Shown piece after piece: positions 23,990 to 35,230 of a stretch of 64,000 bases of DNA. The DNA lies in the NCBI GenBank assembly GCA_018340805.1, contig JACMZG010000008.1, positions 58,146,205 to 58,210,204 on the forward strand. The letters are read 5' to 3'. The stretch is from Microvelia longipes. Taxonomy: Eukaryota; Arthropoda; Insecta; Hemiptera; Veliidae. Position 1 is the stretch's first letter. The number at the start of each line of letters is the position of its first letter. The notes below the pieces were generated by a model. That model had not been told where the DNA came from. It made no database searches and saw only the letters and a program-made list of their open reading frames with translations. The translations under genes and the position numbers were made by a program.

Positions 23990-26900
23990 GTGGCCAGTTT
24001 GGTACAGAAGAAAAGAAATCCACTGATGATGGTAAACAAGGACAATGTACCATCTCAAACCTTCCTCAATGGCGGAACAATTAAAGACATTTCTTTAGTT
24101 GGCGAAGTTGCTGGTGACACATATAGCATGCTTGTCGATACAGGCTCCTCTGTAAGTCTTCTTAGCAACCGGATGTTTAACCGATTCAAAGGTGAGAAAA
24201 AAACTATTTCTAATATTTATTATGACCCCTTATTGACGTTAAGAGATGTGAGTGGCAATAGAATACCAGTCACTTGTAAATGTGATGTACAGTTTTCCAT
24301 CTTAGGCACACCTTATGTTCAAGAAATGTGTGGCTGATATTGAAGATGATTGTATTCTGGGTCTAGATTTTCTGAAAACCAATGAAATTACCTTAGATTT
24401 TAGCAAAGGAGTTTTGTTGAGGACAAAAGAGGAGAAATCAGGCACGATGTTACCTGATACTGAAGGTGTTGTGATGTTAAATAAAGCTAATGTTTTACCA
24501 GCCTACTCTGAAACTGTACTACCAGGTAAATTATCTTCAACTTACCTAGGACCTATTTTAATTGAACCCTCTGATACTATTAATGATGTTCCAGGTTTGA
24601 TGGTCGCAAGGACACTTGTTGATCCATCAGGGGATACTGTTCTTCTTAGGGTTCTCAATGTAGGAAATAGTGATATTAAGTTGGCTAAAGGTCACGTACT
24701 GGCTATGCTGTTCTGTTATTGATGTAATTCCTCAAGAAGAAAAGAACACTGAACCGAGACGGTATGATTCTCCTCTACCAGAAACACCTTACACAGCTCT
24801 ATGACAGTTCCATACATGGTTTGACGGAGGATGAAAAGGTACAATTTTTAGAACTATTGCAGCACTTTCAGGGTTTTGCCAAAATAAACTGGACATGGGC
24901 AAAACAAATGTGACACAGCATCGTATTGACGTTGGTAATAGTGCTCCTTTAAAACAACCTCCTAGGCGACTTCCAATAGCCTTACGCGAGAAGGTTAATG
25001 CGGCTTTGGACGAGATGATCCAACAAGATCATAGAACCGGCAAATGGGCCCTGGTCATCCCCCATTGTTTTAGTTAAAAAAAGGATGGGTCTATTAGGTT
25101 TTGCGTCGATTATAGGCAATTAAATAACATGACAAAAAAAGACTCATTCCCCCTTCCTAGGATAGATGATACTTTGGACATGTTACAAGGGTCGTCTTGG
25201 TTCTCCACTCTTGACCTCCAAAGTGGTTATTGGCAGGTTGAGATGGATGTTAAAGATAAAGAGAAAACTGCTTTCTCAGTCCCTGGCCGTGGTTCCTGGC
25301 AGTTCAAATTTATGCCATTTGGCCTCTGCAACGCCCCTGCCACTTTTCAAAGATTAATGGAAACTGTCCTACCACTTGATATTTGTCTCGTGTACATTGA
25401 TGACGTCATCATATATGCTCCATCTCCAACTGACATGCTGTCTAAATTGAGGCGGGTATTTCATTGTTTGCAAGAAGCTAATCTAAAACTTGCACCAAAA
25501 AAATGTACTTTCTTTAAACGAGAGGTTCAGTTTTTAGGCCACGTAGTGAGTTCGGCAGGAGTAAAAACTGATCCTGCCAAGGTTGAAGCTGTTAAGAACT
25601 GGCCTTCCCCTATCGATAAGAAACAATTAAGACAATTTCTGGGCTTATGTGGGTATTATCGTCGTTTCATAAAAGGGTTTGCTAGTCTTACAGGTCCTTT
25701 ATATGCTATATTGGCTGATAAAGTAGTTTTTGCGTGGACAAAGGAATTGGAAGCTATCTTTCAACGGTTAAAAAGTGCCCTTACGGAAGCACCGGTCCTA
25801 AATTTTCCTTTGCAAGATAAGAAATTTATTCTTGATGTAGATGCCAGTAATGATGCTATTGGAGCAGTATTAAGTCAAGACTATGATACCGAAGAGAGAG
25901 TCATAGCTTATTACAGCCGTCTTCGCAGACCAGAGAAAATTACTGCACAACAAGGAAAGAACTGTTAGCTATTGTTGATGCAGTTAAGCATTTTCATCCA
26001 TATCTCTATGGCCATAATTTTGTCTACGGAGCGATCATGCTTCTTTGCGCTTCCTGCTTACTTTTAAGAATCCCGAGGGACAGATGGCAAGATGGATAGA
26101 AGCTTTACAGCAGTATGATATGACTATTTCCCACAGGTCAGGCAAGCTACACTCCAATGCAGATGCATTGTCCAGGATACCATGCAATAAACTCAGATGT
26201 AAATGGTGTTCAGAGTCAGACAAGATTTTAGGTATCACCACTCAAAGTGTACGCATGACGTCCATTGAAGCTGTGGCTGATGAATGGTGGTCGCCCAGCA
26301 GGCTTCAAAAGTGTCAGGAAGAGGATGAATGTTTAAGCGTAGTCAGGAAATCGATAGAGCTATGGCAAAAGCCATCAAAGCAAGACATTGATGCTGCTGG
26401 AAATGAACTAGCTTCATTACTTCGTCAATGGGATTCCTTGGGTTTACAGAGGGAGTGCTGTATCGTAATTTAGAACCGTGTTCTGGAAACCCTAGTAGAC
26501 TTCAAGTGGTTTTACTCGTTCTTTGATTCCTAAGGCTCTGGAGTCCTGCCATGATGGGCTAGCTAATGGACATTTCGGTATTGCTAAAACACTTGGTAGG
26601 TTGCGTCAAAGATTTTACTGGGTGGGCATGCACACTGATGTCATCACTTATTGCCGAACATGTCACATTTGCGCCTCCAGAAAGGGACCTACGGGGAAAA
26701 CAAAGGGACGTTTGCAGGTATACAAGACAGGGCGACCTGGTGAAAGGCTGGGTATTGACATTCTTGGACCACTCCCAGTCACTAATAACGGAAATAGGTA
26801 CCTGTTTGTTTGTATCGATTACTTTACAAGTGGCCTGAAGTTATACCTGTACCCAACCAAGAAGCCAAGACGTTAGCAAAAGCCTTAGTTACTCACGTGA

Positions 26901-27591
26901 TTAGCAGGTTTGGAATACCAGGACAAATCCACTCGGATCAAGGAAAATTTTGAATCTACAGTTTTCAAAGAAGTCATGGACTTATTACAGATTGTAAAAA
27001 CTCGAACTACTCCACTTCATCCTCAGTCAGGAGGTTTAGTGGAAAGGCTTAATAGGACTATTTTGGATTACTTGGCTAAATTTATTAAAGAAAATCAAAA
27101 AGATTGGGATGATAAAATACCTCTCTTTTTATTGGCATACCGGTCTGCTGTGAATGAATCAACTGGGTTTACACCAGCTTTTGACTATGGGGAGAGGGGT
27201 ACGTCTACCACAGGATTTAGTTTGCGGACAACCACCTGGTCTAGAAGATAAGAATGCATCCGAATATGCAAAGGAATTATTGGAGTCAATAAGGGTAGCT
27301 CATAACTTTGCTCAAAAAAATATCACCAAGTCTTCCGTCAGGATGAAGACAAACTATGACAAGTCAAGTAAGCCTAGAGATTTTAAAATAGGAACGCAAG
27401 TTTGGCTGTATAACCCAAAAAAAAAAGGTCTGGCTCCCAAACTTCAATCTTCATGGGAGGGACCTTACACTGTCATAAGAAAAAAACGATGTGGTTTATA
27501 AGCTCGAAAATCAGAGGAAAAAAAAATAGTGGTGCATGCTAACAGACTAGCGCCCTATTCAGCTCGGTCAACTAAGAAAAGTTCTTCTTAA
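23990..27591 (+). pseudogene. pol: pol of the Ty3/gypsy element (several frameshifts)
   Basis: Follows gag in a different frame. Domains in order: an aspartic protease with MLVDTGSS (24130 region) and a C-terminal ILGLDFL; reverse transcriptase with [26 protein letters not shown] and the catalytic YIDD near 25400; an RNase H region ending SNADALSR; a zinc-binding integrase N-terminus (H..H..CxxC, about 26550-26690); and a catalytic core with GIDILGP, HSDQGKNF and HPQSGGLVERLNRT, which carry the D, D and E. A chromodomain is not evident. Breaks occur near 24330, 24720-24890, 25057-25082, 25960-26045, 26470-26520, 26850, 27180 and 27485. The pair at the C5 run (25057) and A7 run (25076) cancel each other, which looks like homopolymer length error. 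Confidence 0.9.
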
Positions 27592-27605
27592 AGAAGAAAG
27601 GGAGG
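27590..27605 (+). promoter_or_regulatory. Polypurine tract
   Basis: A 16-nt all-purine run (aaagaagaaagggagg) ends 2 nt before the 3' LTR, the expected place for plus-strand priming. Confidence 0.8.
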
Positions 27606-27607
27606 CG

Positions 27608-27703
27608 TGTGACATAATGTCAGATTATGTCAAAATGTTTTATAGTTCATATAGTTTTTGAGTTACAATAGAATTCTTTATTAAACCTAAAAGCTATGTT
27701 TCA
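27608..27703 (+). repeat. 3' LTR (96 bp)
   Basis: TGTGACATAATG to ATGTTTCA, matching the 5' LTR. Differences are dominated by small indels. Confidence 0.9.
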
Positions 27704-27712
27704 TATATATAT

Positions 27713-27797
<85 letters not shown>

Positions 27798-27798
27798 C
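27704..27798. repeat. (AT)n microsatellite, right flank of the LTR element
   Basis: Continues the array seen before the 5' LTR. Confidence 0.95.
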
Positions 27799-28724
27799 AT
27801 ATATGTAACATTAAAAAGCGAATTCAGGATTTCTTTTAAGAGATTGTTATTGTGGAGTTAGCAGCAATATATACAAAGGGAACCAAGCTCTTAAAAATAG
27901 AAGTATTAAATTTGAGATCGGTAAAATTAAAAACAAATTACCATTAAATTTATAAAGTTACACTATACTTATTATTTTATACCGAAATTATTTATATTCA
28001 ATAAAAGAAGAGAGCTGTATAAAGGGTCGTAAAGTGTAATTGACAAGTTGCAGTTTAAGTGTAAATTTATTGTTTTCAACAAATACAAGAGAAATGACAT
28101 AAAGCAGAGCTAAGAATTCCCTGGAGACTAAGGAGGTTTCACTGGAGCAGTAGCTTTTACTGCTTCACTGTCTCGCTCTGCTGATCCATTTCCCCACTAC
28201 AACGTTTTTCTTGTCTTTTATTGTTTTTGTCCGGCATTTCTTTTCCTTCGTTATTACTTCAGTTATAGTTTTAAATTAAAATTAGAACATAATTATATCC
28301 ATTTTATCTTAATGCTGTGAGAAATAGTTTATAAATTGTGTCATTTGGTTGTAAAGAGATATTTTATTGCTGCAATATTTTGTTTATTATTCGTGAAACA
28401 AGGAAAACATAAGTAAGAGGGCAGGGCAATTATATGAGGATACAGTAATAAAATTAAAGAAAAAGTAATTCTTTTTATAGGTAGTCGTTATTTACAATAA
28501 AAAATGGCACTTTAACCTAAATAATGGCCATCTTATCAGTGCCTTCTCGTGGGTCTTCGGCCAGCTCAGCAAAAGTTCCTTGAGTTGAGTATTGGTTGTT
28601 ATTTTATACCGCATATTTAACGATTTTTATTAGCTTAAATATGCTACCTCTTTGTGGCAACATATAATTAAAAAGATATTAGGCCTACCTTGATAATTGG
28701 TATGCCTTTGCTGGCTGCAGACAA
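27799..28724. other. AT-rich DNA without a recognisable gene
   Basis: No domain-like translation. A small hairpin (gcagtagcttttactgc) lies near 28148. Confidence 0.5.
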
Positions 28725-29024
28725 GCAAAATTGTTCATTACAGAGCCAATAGTTTCTAATTAATCTAAGCAAACCATCTCTTAGGAACCTATAGTTGGTG
28801 TTCCGGCCGGACACTGCAGATTAAATACACATCTTAATACTTAAGGCATAATTTTAGGGGCTAACTGTCTCATCTGTGGGCATAATGAGAAGACAGCGTT
28901 TAACCTACTTCGTGAGGCCTATACTTCTTTCCGTACCCGAATATTTGACGCATATTTCTTCTCTTAGTAGAAGAGGAGAGATATCCTACAATGTATCAAC
29001 CTTTCTAAAAGATACCTTGTAGAG
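28725..29024 (+). mobile_element. LINE 3'-end fragment, diverged copy
   Basis: Homologous over its whole length to the LINE 3' fragment at 32.47-32.89 kb (shared 'ttgttcattac', 'tctaattaa.ct.agcaa', 'cttaatact.taggcataat', 'tgtgggcat.atgag', 'atcctacaat.tatcaacctt'). Its reading frame is destroyed. It stops at a (TG)6(AT)n array that leads into the hAT-like element. Confidence 0.75.
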
Positions 29025-29026
29025 GT

Positions 29027-29278
<252 letters not shown>

Positions 29279-29965
29279 TAGGGTGGCCCTTAAAAATGAA
29301 CTTTCTTTTTTCTTTGCTCCAACCCCTAATTTTGTTCGAATATATGAAAAAAAATTCCATAAAAATTTCAGCCCGATCGGGGGTGATTAAAGGTGCCGCC
29401 GGGCCTTTGAAGTTTTATAGGTGTCAAAATTCGTCAAAATTGTGATTTTCGTGACAACTTTTTTTTCTGTGATTTTTTACATTATGTTCTAGGTAAAAAC
29501 AATACCTAACCCACTAATAAAACACTATGAACTTATCATTATTACCTGAAATTATCTAAGTTTGTACTAACTCTGATATTTAATGGTAGACATATATATT
29601 TTTTCTGAAAAAATTATCAAAAAACAATTTTTTTTCTCTACACTGCAAAGTATAACTCATATAATATGTTTTTGTTATCAATTCATTGGTATATTATGTT
29701 TTGTATATTGTCTTCTATAATTTAAGACCAATATTTGGTTATTTATACCAAAATTAGCAGACCTAATGTGTAACATATACAAAACACTGCCATCATATCT
29801 CGCAGTAGGTGAAAGCTAAGTAATGAGTATAATAGTCCAATTCAGTTTCAAGAATTTTCAATTAGTTTTTTGGTTTGAATTTATTTTCAAACAAGCCATT
29901 ATTGTGACATTTGAAACTTTGTGTGTTCCCCCCCCCCCCCTTTGCCGACCCCCCCCCTCTTACCT
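29279..29965 (+). repeat. Left terminal inverted repeat of the hAT-like element
   Basis: Matches the reverse complement of the right repeat through 'aacccctaattttgttcg', 'cagcccgatcgggggtga' and 'ttcaattagttttttggttt', up to a long C run (from about 29930) and beyond. It holds the uninterrupted site (tgatatttaatggt, 29575-29588) where the LINE went into the right repeat. Confidence 0.88.
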
Positions 29966-30569
29966 ATTATGAAATATGAAATTTTTAAAAAATTTTCACA
30001 AAAATGAATTGAATAAAGAAAGGCAAGATAGGATATAACTTTGAATACTTTTTAATACTTGTTTACCAAAATACTTTCAGGTAAAATAACCCTAGTGTCC
30101 ACTTATGGATTAAAGATGAATGAAGGAAAATACCATGCAAGATGCAAGTGATCTAAGCAGGGGTACTATGAATGAATCATTTTAATCCCTTTGATTACTT
30201 AAAAAAAGTTCCAGTCTTGGTTCAGAAAACAAACTGTTACCATCAAATCTGTTTAAATTTCTTTTTAAATCAAGTGTTGGTTTAAGTTGTTTGTTAGTTA
30301 TAAAATTACAAGGGAAAGAATTCTTCGTTCTGACCATCCTTTTTTAGTAGGTCCTGTTTCCCACCATATTACTGGGGGCAAACTTCCTTCTAACAGACAA
30401 GTGTGTTGTTTTATAATCTCAAAATAATCAAGTTAGATGTAAAACATAGTGCTGAATTGATGATAAAGGAGGTTAGCATCTTTTGGGAAAAAGCAAGAAT
30501 CCCTACAAAAAGAAAAGTCCACTGCAGTGAGATTTTAATCAAATTATAAAACGATTGGAGTTGTCTTCA

Positions 30570-32008
30570 GATAAATTCTTCTAAAACGACTGAGTTTGCT
30601 ATCAGTAGTAGTTTTGCGTTTACAGACAGGCTGGATGATTTATTTGATATTGCCCATAGTGACGCCGAAAATCAAATAAAAATTCAGGAGGACATAGAGT
30701 TTTTGCGGATGCAAAGAATGAAAGGGCGACCTGGTGTTATGCTGGGAGTTGATATTAAGTTACACAGGGCAGAATAGAGAATTGCAGAACGGAAGGAGGA
30801 AGAGGTTCGTTGAAAAACTCGATGCATGGAGGATATTGATCGATCTAGTTTGTTTGCGGAATTGCTACCAAGCACCAGCAGCAGTAGTAGCACAGACGAC
30901 AGTGAAGGAGTTTCAGATGAGCTTGTCTCTGATGCAATTTTTCCTTCATCGTCAGGTTTTAGAGGAACTGTTGATTTTTTTAATGATCGCCATCAGCAAC
31001 GTTAGATAGGTGCAAAGTTAGAGACAGAGAAGCTGTTCATATATTAGTTGCTACAGCAGAAGCGTTAGGCCATAATGCAAAGAACTTGGTAATTAACAGA
31101 AATTCAATAAGCCATAAACGATCCCAGTTTTAGATTTTTAGATACAATGAATTGTTACAAACCTTTAGTATTGATAGAATTCAGTGTGCTGTTGTGCATT
31201 GGGATGGAAAGCTTCTTTCTAATATTACAAAAGACAGTAAGATAGAAAGGTTGGCAGTTCTTATTTCATATGGCGGAAAAGACAAGTTGATGAACCATGG
31301 AGCTCCGAGCATACCACAGGCTACTAGAGCAGAATAAGCCGCCGCAGTCTATAGATGTCTTGAAGAATGGTGACTTCTTGATTCAGTTCAAGCGATGTGT
31401 TTTACACCACGGCATAGAACACCAGTAAGAACAATGGAGCTTGCAGAAATATTGAGAACCTCTTAGAAAAGGATTTTCTATACCTGCCTTGTAGGCACAA
31501 CGTATTTGAAGTGGTATTAAAGGGTGTATTCAATGAAGTAGTGGGACCGACTTTTGGGCCAGATGTTCCACTGTTTTCTAGGTTCAGAAATTCATGGGTC
31601 AGATAGACTCTAAAATATAGTCTTCTGATCTCAGAAGTTAATAAGAGATATGCGTGACTTCTTCGTAAAAAGTTTCAAAGAAAAACAATTAAGAGAAGAT
31701 AACAGGGAGCTAATGGAGCTGGCAGTGATTTTTCTAGGAGAGACCCCGCCTCGAGGAGTGTCATTTAGAAAGCCAGGTGCTATTAGCCATGCAATATGGA
31801 TGTCGAAGGCGATCTATTGTTCAAAATTTATTTATTTAGAAGTGACTTCAAGTTGTCTACCAAAGAAAAATCTTCGATGAGAAAAATTAACATTTTTCTT
31901 ATTAGAGTGTATTTAAGAGCATGGTATGGTGACACAAGTGCGAGTAAGGACCCAATGTCTGACTTGCATTTTATTCAGGCATTAGTCAATTACGAGGCTA
32001 TAGATTGA
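30570..32008 (+). pseudogene. hAT-like transposase pseudogene
   Basis: The plus strand keeps, in order across broken frames: LDDLFDIAHSDAE..IKIQEDIEFL (30630-30710), DREAVHILVATAEALGHN (31021-31075), VVHWDGKLL (31194-31215), VYRCLEEW..LDSVQAMCF (31341-31400), a DTTAxNT-type motif followed by NNGAC (31400-31440), FLYLPCRHNVFEVVL (31475-31520), GPDVPLFSRFRNSW (31558-31605), and ELMELAVIFLGETPPRGVSFRKPGA plus YLRAWYGD..SDLHFIQALVNYEAID up to 32008. I know this order from uncharacterised transposase-like proteins common in invertebrates. A D-x-T-A-x-N motif followed by CRH resembles the hAT catalytic Asp and the following C/H region. Frameshifts and stops make it non-functional as read. Confidence 0.75.
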
Positions 32009-32052
32009 AAAATTAGCAATGCTATACTAACCATTTGTTAATGATTAATAAA

Positions 32053-33216
32053 TTCGGTAAGGGAAGAGGAGGGGTCAGGCAAAGGGGAGAGGGAGGGGGG
32101 GGGGGGGGGGGGGGGGTAACACACAAAGTTTCAAATGTCGCAATAATGGCTTGTTTGAAAATAAATTCAAACCAAAAAACTAATTGAAAATTCTTGAAAC
32201 TGAATTGGACTATTATACTCATTACTTAGCTTTCACCTACTGCGAGATAGGATGGCAGTGTTTTGTATGTTACACATTAGGTCTGCTAATTTTGGTATAA
32301 ATAACCAAATATTGGTCTTAAATTATAGAAGACAGTATACAAAAACATAATATACCAATGAATTGATAACAAAAAACATATTATATGAGTTATACTTTGC
32401 AGTGTAGAGAAAAAAAATTGTTTTTTGATATTTTTTTCAGAAAAAATATATATGTCCACCATTAAATATCAAAAATGTTCATTACTGGGCCAATTGTAAA
32501 AAATACAAATTTTCTAATTAACCTCAGCAAGCCTTGCCTTAGGAACCTAGTTAGTGTTCTGACCGGTCACTGTAGATTAAATAAACATCTTAATACTTTA
32601 GGCATAATCCCAGAGGCTAGCTGCCCCATGTGTGGGCATTATGAGGAGACAGCCTTTCACTTGCTTGCAGAGTGTGAGGCCTATACATCTCTTCGTACCC
32701 GCATATTTGGCGTAGGCCTCTTGTATAAAGAGGAGCTTTCTTCTCTTAGTTGGAGAGATATCCTACAATATATCAACCTTCCAAGAGGTTCTTGGTAGAG
32801 GTGGTGTAGGCTAAGGAATCGGGCTGGCAAGAAGGGCCCAACAACGTGGCCTATTTGCCTGGCTTTGCTCCCACCCTATTACTACTACTACTACCATTAA
32901 ATATCAGAGTAAGTACAAACTAAGATAATTTCAGGTAATAATGATAAGTCCATAGTGTCTTATTAGTGGGTTAGGTATTGTTTTTACCTAGAACATAATG
33001 TAAAAAATCACAGAAAAAAAAGTTGTCACGAAAACTACAATTTTGACGAATTTTGACACCTATAAAACTTCAAAGGCCCGGCGGCACCTGTTAATCACCC
33101 CCGATCGGGCTGAAATTTTTATGGAATTTTTTTTCATATATTCGAACAAAATTAGGGGTTGGGAGCACAACATTTCTAACATTTTTTTTTCACCCCTATA
33201 GCTAAGGGCCACCCTA
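32053..33216 (-). repeat. Right terminal inverted repeat, with nested LINE fragment
   Basis: Inverse of 29279-29965. It contains a G run of more than 20 (about 32094-32116) that corresponds to the C run of the left repeat, and a LINE insertion at 32472-32892. Confidence 0.85.
32472..32892 (+). mobile_element. 5'-truncated LINE insertion with (TAC)n tail
   Basis: 421 bp flanked by the exact 14-bp target duplication accattaaatatca (32458-32471 and 32893-32906). It encodes about 100 residues of a LINE ORF2 C-terminus with a CPMCGHYEETAFHLLAEC zinc-binding motif (CxxC...H....C), typical of the region after RT in Jockey/R1-type elements. A 3' UTR and a TACTACTAC tail follow. The empty site is present in the left terminal repeat of the host transposon. 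This is a plain target-primed, 5'-truncated insertion. Confidence 0.9.

Positions 33217-33283
<67 letters not shown>
33217..33283. repeat. (AT)n microsatellite
   Basis: Right flank of the hAT-like element. Confidence 0.95.
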
Positions 33284-33285
<2 letters not shown>

Positions 33286-33310
33286 TTTCAGCAAATAAAA
33301 CAATCAAAAG

Positions 33311-33490
33311 AATCGGGTACCTCGAAACTTTTCGCTACGCTCATTTTCCCAACTTCGGACTTGCTTCGCTCGTCCTCAGAATATAGATGTCGTTAAATTT
33401 ATACTGCAACGTCTCAGATATTTAATTCATCCGTTTCATTCCCAGCGGTCACAAATCCAGGCACTCGCCACGCTTGATGGTCCTTAACTT
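33311..33490 (-). repeat. 5S-rRNA-like module and its body
   Basis: The minus strand of 33436-33488 reads guttaag-type 'gttaaggaccatcaagcgtg', 'gcgagtgcctggatttgtga' and 'ccgctgggaat', which follows the 5S rRNA internal control region in order and spacing. Downstream on that strand (33311-33430) is a body with 'ctgaggacgagcgaagcaag' and 'atgagcgtagcga'. B-type repeat sequence directly follows on the plus side, as in two other copies. Confidence 0.75.
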
Positions 33491-33925
33491 ATATGATTTC
33501 ACAAAAATTATGGATATAGTTGTCGCATTGAATTGAAACTTGGTGTACTTATTTATTACGTATACACTTGTATCGAATTTCAACTAATTTTCCATTTTTT
33601 TACATTTCTTTACAAAACGTCCACAAGTCATTTGCTGAAAAATTAAAGATGCTGATAATGAGATATAACTTATGTTATTCTTATACATTCATGCGTGCCA
33701 AACCTCAATTCAATTGTATAGACAGATTTTTGTACAAAGTTTCAATTTTTGCACAAATACACTGGGAGCTACGATAATTACAGACACAATCACACATATA
33801 CATCTATGGACAGACAACTTTGAAAAAAACTACTTAGGAGGCCTTAAAAACATCTGAAACGGATAGCTCAGGTGTCATCCCGGTTTCGGATGTTTTGCTA
33901 ACACCAGAGGAAAGTAAAAATATTT
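33491..33925 (+). repeat. Dispersed repeat B, copy 3
   Basis: Contiguous with the 5S-like module. Contains 'gatgctgataatgagat', 'ttttgtacaaagtttcaa', 'actgggagctacgat', 'gacaactttg', 'aggaggccttaaaaacat' and 'ctgaaacggatagctcaggtg', then ends near 'gaggaaagtaaaaatatt'. Confidence 0.8.
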
Positions 33926-34884
33926 GGCGAAGCAGAACAACACTATATTAAAACGAAAAAGACAAGCCTTTGAATTTATACACACTGTATACTATTTTCT
34001 CGTTTTATAGGAAGATACACGTGTTTTTTATTTGCTTATACAAGATTGTTTATTGCGTGTTAGCTTGTAAACTCACTAAACAAATAAATGTTCCAACATA
34101 AATCATTTTTAATTTACTACTTTTCACTGCACTGGCAACAAATGATTATATACTTCAAAGTTAATTTATATGTAAATATTTAGGTGTTAAATGCAGTTAG
34201 ATTCATTTATCTAAGTCAATACAAGTTTTCTTATTTAAGTCCTTTTTAGGAAATAAAATTTATTATGCCTTCTTATTACTTTTCATTATTTATACCTGCA
34301 AGGTAGAAAGGAAAACTGATGTGTTTGCACGAATAATCAGAAAAATGGGGTTCTCTTGAATTATTTTAAGATTAAAGATAATAACATGCCGTTATCATGG
34401 GGCGTCTTATCATTGTGTTTATACTTCATTATGTTTATACTTCGAGTTAAAACGAAATAAATCGATATTTGAGTCTAGTTAATGTGTCCAGCAATTTTTT
34501 TCAAAATGTCAACTATGACTCAGCATTAATTACTTAAAACATGAAAATTATCAGATCGATTTGAAATTTAGGACGCATGGATTCCTATACTAAACTAATA
34601 AATTTGCCAAGTTTAGTATAGGAATTTGCCCAATAGTTTCACCTTATAATCACCGTTAAAATATTTCAGTTTTTATCACCTAAATTAAATCGTTTTTTAC
34701 ATTCGTTAATAATTGAATAATAATAAAATTTGTATCATTCGTATTAGTCTTCATTGTCTAAATTTGAAATAAAGAATCATGATAGATTAATCATAATCTT
34801 GAGTTAAAATAAAACACAAGTATTCTTGTATGTTGTACAAAAGTAATTTACGGCTAGTATATCCACTTTCTTTTGTCGAATCAC
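33926..34884. other. AT-rich DNA without a recognisable gene
   Basis: One 13-bp hairpin (tcctatactaaac and its inverse, 34580-34625). Nothing else supported. Confidence 0.5.
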
Positions 34885-35046
34885 TTCAGCATTTAGCGAG
34901 GTCAGAAAGTGGATGGGTGGCTCAAAGATATTAAACGGATTTTTACATTCTGAGGACAAGCGGAAGTGTCTGAAGACGTACTATATACTATAATTATATC
35001 ATATGCTTTATATTATATGAGGACGAGGAAAGTAAGTCGGAAGTGT
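34885..35046 (+). repeat. 5S-rRNA-like module, diverged copy with two body units
   Basis: 'cagcatttagcgaggtcag' followed by 'gtggatgggtgg' matches the 5S A-box to intermediate-element region. Two copies of the body motif follow (tgaggacaagcggaagtg at about 34950 and tgaggacgaggaaagtaagt at about 35018). Confidence 0.6.
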
Positions 35047-35230
35047 TGAACTATTAACTTATAAGTAATAAAAGTGAGTAAAAAATCCAAATCAGAAGGC
35101 CAAGCGGAATCGCATCCTCCCCCACTACCCCTCCCCTTTCGCCACTCGAACAATCTAATAATCTATTTTTATTTTTCCTCATTTATACCGTAGGTATACG
35201 GTATAACGTCCGGATTTGTGGAATTAGAAA

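Larger units (their letters stand above)
22800..27703 (+). mobile_element. Ty3/gypsy-type LTR retrotransposon with 100-bp LTRs
   Basis: Complete architecture in order: 5' LTR, tRNA-type primer site, gag with a CCHC knuckle, protease (DTGS), reverse transcriptase (YIDD), RNase H, HHCC/DDE integrase, polypurine tract and 3' LTR. Integrase lies after RNase H, which is the Ty3/gypsy order and not Ty1/copia. Total length is 4.9 kb. No env-like ORF is present. The element inserted in an (AT)n array, so its 4-5 bp target duplication cannot be read. Coding regions are split by several single-base frameshifts. The very short LTRs recall the mag-like group, whose founding member has LTRs under 100 bp, but the clade was not tested. 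Confidence 0.93.
29279..33216 (+). mobile_element. hAT-like DNA transposon with about 690-bp terminal inverted repeats
   Basis: The ends are TAGGGTGGCC and its inverse GGCCACCCTA. Both are flanked by ATATATAT, compatible with an 8-bp target duplication inside (AT)n but not provable there. TAGGG fits the hAT terminal pattern. The terminal inverted repeats run 29279-about 29965 and about 32053-33216, the latter enlarged by a nested 421-bp LINE fragment plus its 14-bp target duplication. Between them lies about 2.1 kb with a decayed plus-strand transposase-like gene. Repeats this long are unusual for hAT, whose ends are typically 10-30 bp. Confidence 0.8.
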
